From: Elusimicrobiota bacterium
Lineage (GTDB): Bacteria > Elusimicrobiota > UBA5214 > JBBAAG01
Reading direction: 5' to 3'
DNA length: 28,009 nt
Assembly (NCBI GenBank): GCA_041658405.1
Contig: JBBAAG010000037.1
Coordinates: forward strand, 1-28,009
Shown here: one piece after another, positions 25,534 to 28,009 of the stretch
Layout: each line of letters starts with the position of its first letter
How positions within the stretch are numbered: the first letter of the stretch is position 1
Made by a program: the position numbers and the translations under genes
Notes under the pieces: generated by a model
Seen by the model: only the letters and a program-made list of their open reading frames with translations
What the model was told of the DNA's origin: nothing
The model's database searches: none

Positions 25534-26112
25534 TTATTCACCTTTAACTTCGTCATATGCACGCTGTATAGACTTTAAATTCCCATCAATTATCTCAGGT
25601 TTATTCCTAAACTTTTTTTCAAGTTTATGCTTGGTATCTTCAAGAACACCTTCTATCTTTAACAATTTACTAACCTTAACCAACGCGCCCATCATCGGTG
25701 TATTAGGTATATTCCGCCCAATTGTTTGTATCGCAATCTCGCTGGCATTCACCGTAAACACCTGCGCTTTTGTCGGATTAATTTTCTTTCTCATCTCTGA
25801 TGCCGGTAATGGCGAGTTAATAATAATCGCACCATCATCTTTTAACCCTTCGGTAACATTCACAGTTTCAATTAACGTCGGATCAAGAACCACAACGTAT
25901 TTTGGCGATTGCACATGGCAGTGCAATGTAATCGGTTCATCACTTATTCTATCAAACGAAAATACCGGCGCACCCATACGTTCCGGGCCATATTCCGGAA
26001 ACGCCTGTACCTGTTTACCGGTTGCAAGTGCTGCTTCCGCAAATAATAACGCTACTGTCTTAGCCCCCTGCCCTCCACGACCATGCCATCTAATTTCTGT
26101 TAATTCACTCAT
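25534..26112 (-). CDS. porC: pyruvate:ferredoxin oxidoreductase, gamma subunit
   Basis: This is the 192-residue gamma subunit. The N-terminus EIRWHGRGGQGAKTVALLFAEAA (with GRGGQG at 11-16) is the CoA-binding-type signature of this subunit, followed by FPEYGPERMGAPV. It ends with the ALVKVSKLL and EKKFRNKPEIIDGNL helices typical of gamma subunits. Its ATG overlaps the TGA of recR by 4 nt (ATGA), so it is translationally coupled to recR. It is the first por gene. porD, porA and porB follow. Confidence 0.95.
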   Translation of the reverse strand: MSELTEIRWHGRGGQGAKTVALLFAEAALATGKQVQAFPEYGPERMGAPVFSFDRISDEPITLHCHVQSPKYVVVLDPTLIETVNVTEGLKDDGAIIINSPLPASEMRKKINPTKAQVFTVNASEIAIQTIGRNIPNTPMMGALVKVSKLLKIEGVLEDTKHKLEKKFRNKPEIIDGNLKSIQRAYDEVKGE

Positions 26113-26711
26113 TTCTTTCTTAACTCCTTCCTGCCTTCAATTGATTGACTTAAAGTAACACTATCCGCATATTCGAGGTCACCCCCAGCGGGAATGCCGT
26201 AAGCGATCCTCGTAATTTTTACATTTATATTCTCTAACTGAGCTACGATATAGTTCACTGTCATTTCGCCTTCTATATCAGGGTCAAGCGCTAAAATAAT
26301 TTCTTTTATCCCGCTGCCATTACTTACCCGCGTTGAAAGTTCGTTGAGCTTTAGTTTATCGGGTGTCACTCCATCTAATGGCGAAATCGGCCCCCCGAGT
26401 ACGTGATACAAACCATTAAAAGACTTAATATTTTCAATTGCGGAAACATCCTGCGGATGTTCTACAACACATAGCAATGTTTTATCGCGGTTACTATCAC
26501 CACATATCTCGCACGGATCTGTTTCCGTATAATTATAGCATACTGAACATTTTTTGATATCACGTTTTGAAGATACTAACGCATTAGCCAGTTCAACTAT
26601 TTCTTCACGGTTAGTACGAAGGACATAGTACGCTAACCGTTCAGCTGCACGCGGGCCTATCCCGGGAAGTTTCTGTAATGCCTGCACAAGTTTATCAAAT
26701 ACCTTTACCAT
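26109..26711 (-). CDS. recR: recombination mediator RecR
   Basis: This 200-residue RecR has the normal length. It has the helix-hairpin-helix LPGIGPRAAERLAYYVL (15-31), a Cys4 zinc finger C55-x2-C58...C67-x2-C70 (KCSVCYNYTETDPCEICGD), and a Toprim domain with VVEHPQDV (E84 near the metal site) and LGGPISPLDGV (105-115). It acts with RecO and RecF to load RecA onto gapped DNA. An in-frame GTG exists at 26717, but ATG 26711 better matches the family N-terminus. It lies 10 nt downstream of dnaX, the standard bacterial arrangement, and overlaps porC by 4 nt. Confidence 0.96.
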   Translation of the reverse strand: MVKVFDKLVQALQKLPGIGPRAAERLAYYVLRTNREEIVELANALVSSKRDIKKCSVCYNYTETDPCEICGDSNRDKTLLCVVEHPQDVSAIENIKSFNGLYHVLGGPISPLDGVTPDKLKLNELSTRVSNGSGIKEIILALDPDIEGEMTVNYIVAQLENINVKITRIAYGIPAGGDLEYADSVTLSQSIEGRKELRKK

Positions 26712-26721
26712 AAACACCAGT

Positions 26722-28009
26722 TCATTTCTTACTTTTTCCTGAATTATCCTTATTAGTATCTATCTCATTATTTCCAACAATTTTTGCTTCAGGGAAGGTT
26801 TCCTGCACACCATGTAGATCAAACTGTATCTGTGTCGCTTTTTCATCTTTGGGATCAAGTTCAGTCTCCACCCCGGTATCCCTGTTGCCTGAGGTATTAC
26901 CAGAGGGTTCCACTATAACAGTATCTTCCACCGGTTTCTCAACGAGTACTTCAAGTTCATACCCCTCGACCTCAGGTACCATATGAACAATTTCCTGTTT
27001 TACCATCCTGATATCTTTTAAGATCTTATGTTTTGCAACTTCGTCGGTTACCGTGACAACAATTTTATTGTTCTCGATTCTATGCTGTGCTTTCCTCATA
27101 CTTTCACCGATTAAATTCTTACCGGTAATTCTTCTTGTTATTTGCTCCCATAGAGAAAACAGTTTATGTTCAACCATATCAGTTTTTTGTTCTTCAGAAA
27201 GCACTGGCGTAACTTTATCAATGACCTTTTCCTTCTCCGGTTCCTCAACCACGGTATCACTTCCCTGCATAAGCGTTTCAATACTCACAACCTTCTTACT
27301 CAACCATGCAAGTGTTGTTTCCAGAACAATCCCGGGGTATTCACTCCACTTCATTTCTTCAGCACACCGTACCAATAATTTAATACCGCGCAGAATATGA
27401 GCAGCATCCGTTTTCCTGACTAATTCCTTTAATTCATTGGATAATCCGAGATTCGCAACATTTTTTTCATTTGAACTATATTTCAATAACAACATCTTAC
27501 GGTAATAATCCCGGAGATCTTTTGTCAGCTGGTGAACATCGTACCCGTTATTCATACTAGTTTCAAGTAACTCCAAAACTTCACTTGTCCTACCAGCTGA
27601 GAGGCACTGGGTTATATCATGCAAAACCTGTGACGGTATCAATCCAAGTAATGAAGACACTTCTTCGTACCCCACTTTATCCCCACCGTAAGAAATAGCC
27701 TGGTCGAGTAAGCTCTGTGCATCACGCACACTACCCCCGCTGTTTTTTGCAATAAGATCCAGCGCTTCCTTTGTAACTTTAATTTCACGCCCTTCACCGC
27801 GTTCTTTTTCAATAATCTCATCGAGATACTTCGATATCAGCGGGATAGGAACTAACTTAAGTGTAAAATGCTGGAGTCTCGAGATAATTGTCCTTGGTAA
27901 CTCATGAGGTTCAGTTGTTGCCATCATAAATTTAACATGTGCAGGCGGTTCTTCTAAAGTTTTTAGCAATGCATTAAACCCAAATGATGTTATCTGATGA
28001 ACCTCATCA
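26722..28009 (-). CDS. dnaX: DNA polymerase III subunit gamma/tau (partial, 5' end missing)
   Basis: The frame is open to the right edge, so the N-terminus with Walker A is outside the window. What remains begins in the Walker B region DEVHQITSFGFNALLKTLEE, followed by PRTIISRLQHF (sensor and Arg finger zone), the helical lid NSGGSVRDAQSLLDQA and the oligomerisation domain. The C-terminal tail after about residue 250 of the visible part is acidic and Pro/Glu-rich (for example VEEPEKEKVIDK, VEKPVEDTVIVEPSG), as in tau linkers, and contains a further small domain before it. In the bacterial clamp loader this subunit forms the motor and connects the polymerase cores. It lies 10 nt before recR. 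No clear A-AAA-AAG frameshift site is present. Confidence 0.95.
   Translation of the reverse strand, partial: DEVHQITSFGFNALLKTLEEPPAHVKFMMATTEPHELPRTIISRLQHFTLKLVPIPLISKYLDEIIEKERGEGREIKVTKEALDLIAKNSGGSVRDAQSLLDQAISYGGDKVGYEEVSSLLGLIPSQVLHDITQCLSAGRTSEVLELLETSMNNGYDVHQLTKDLRDYYRKMLLLKYSSNEKNVANLGLSNELKELVRKTDAAHILRGIKLLVRCAEEMKWSEYPGIVLETTLAWLSKKVVSIETLMQGSDTVVEEPEKEKVIDKVTPVLSEEQKTDMVEHKLFSLWEQITRRITGKNLIGESMRKAQHRIENNKIVVTVTDEVAKHKILKDIRMVKQEIVHMVPEVEGYELEVLVEKPVEDTVIVEPSGNTSGNRDTGVETELDPKDEKATQIQFDLHGVQETFPEAKIVGNNEIDTNKDNSGKSKK

Noticed and set aside
25310..26158. 282-codon plus-strand ORF across porC and porD
   Set aside because: The opposite strand encodes two clear subunits with intact motifs and ribosome sites. 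The plus-strand translation is low-complexity and has no start site signal.
27459..27470. A-AAA-AAT run in dnaX as a programmed frameshift site for a gamma form
   Set aside because: It falls before the oligomerisation domain, so the short product would not be a gamma subunit. It is not the usual A-AAA-AAG, and no stimulatory stem-loop is evident.
1..28009. tRNA, rRNA, CRISPR array, IS element or phage genes
   Set aside because: No regularly spaced repeats, transposase, integrase or tRNA-like cloverleaf were seen when reading both strands.

Overview
The window reads as chromosomal DNA of an anaerobic bacterium. It has a four-subunit pyruvate:ferredoxin oxidoreductase, radical SAM and Memo proteins, and standard bacterial dnaX and recR. 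Base composition is moderately AT-rich. Shine-Dalgarno sites are clear, and GTG and TTG starts are used freely. No rRNA, tRNA, phage, IS or CRISPR sequence is visible. The style fits a deep-branching uncultured lineage such as an Elusimicrobiota/Omnitrophota-like group, but that placement is only a guess. Every gene but one is on the minus strand, so the window is best read from right to left.

Right block, 28009 to 18534 (minus): dnaX (5' end outside the window), recR, then por gamma-delta-alpha-beta for pyruvate:ferredoxin oxidoreductase. These are followed by a glycan or lipid modification set: a methyltransferase/GT2 fusion, a class I methyltransferase, a GT-C membrane glycosyltransferase and a second methyltransferase. 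Spacing is short throughout, and recR and porC overlap by 4 nt. The last gene meets the only plus-strand gene tail to tail at 18533/18534 with no spacer.

Middle block: the single plus-strand gene (16314-18533) is a membrane protein with an internal spermidine-synthase-like domain. It diverges from a long minus-strand run (16239 to 9415): secreted hypothetical protein, SppA-like peptidase, Yip1-family protein, DUF2062 protein, a PflA-like radical SAM enzyme, an endonuclease V homologue that lacks its catalytic acids, a Memo-family protein and family X DNA polymerase. The tight radical SAM / EndoV-like / Memo trio is the best candidate in the window for an undescribed system.

Left block: a monocistronic nitronate-monooxygenase-like flavoprotein has its own promoter. 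Next comes an envelope peptide-handling set: a half-length TSUP transporter, a catalytic M16 peptidase, a non-catalytic M16 partner and a lipoprotein oligopeptide-binding protein. Last, a near-consensus promoter at 3264-3292 drives a AAA/DUF4143 ATPase, a YacP-like NYN ribonuclease and a glycoside-hydrolase-like gene that runs off the left edge. That last gene is missing its 3' end and looks richer in G+C than its neighbours.

No stretch longer than 300 bases lacks a gene. The largest gaps are 146 bases (8063-8208) and 138 bases (9277-9414).
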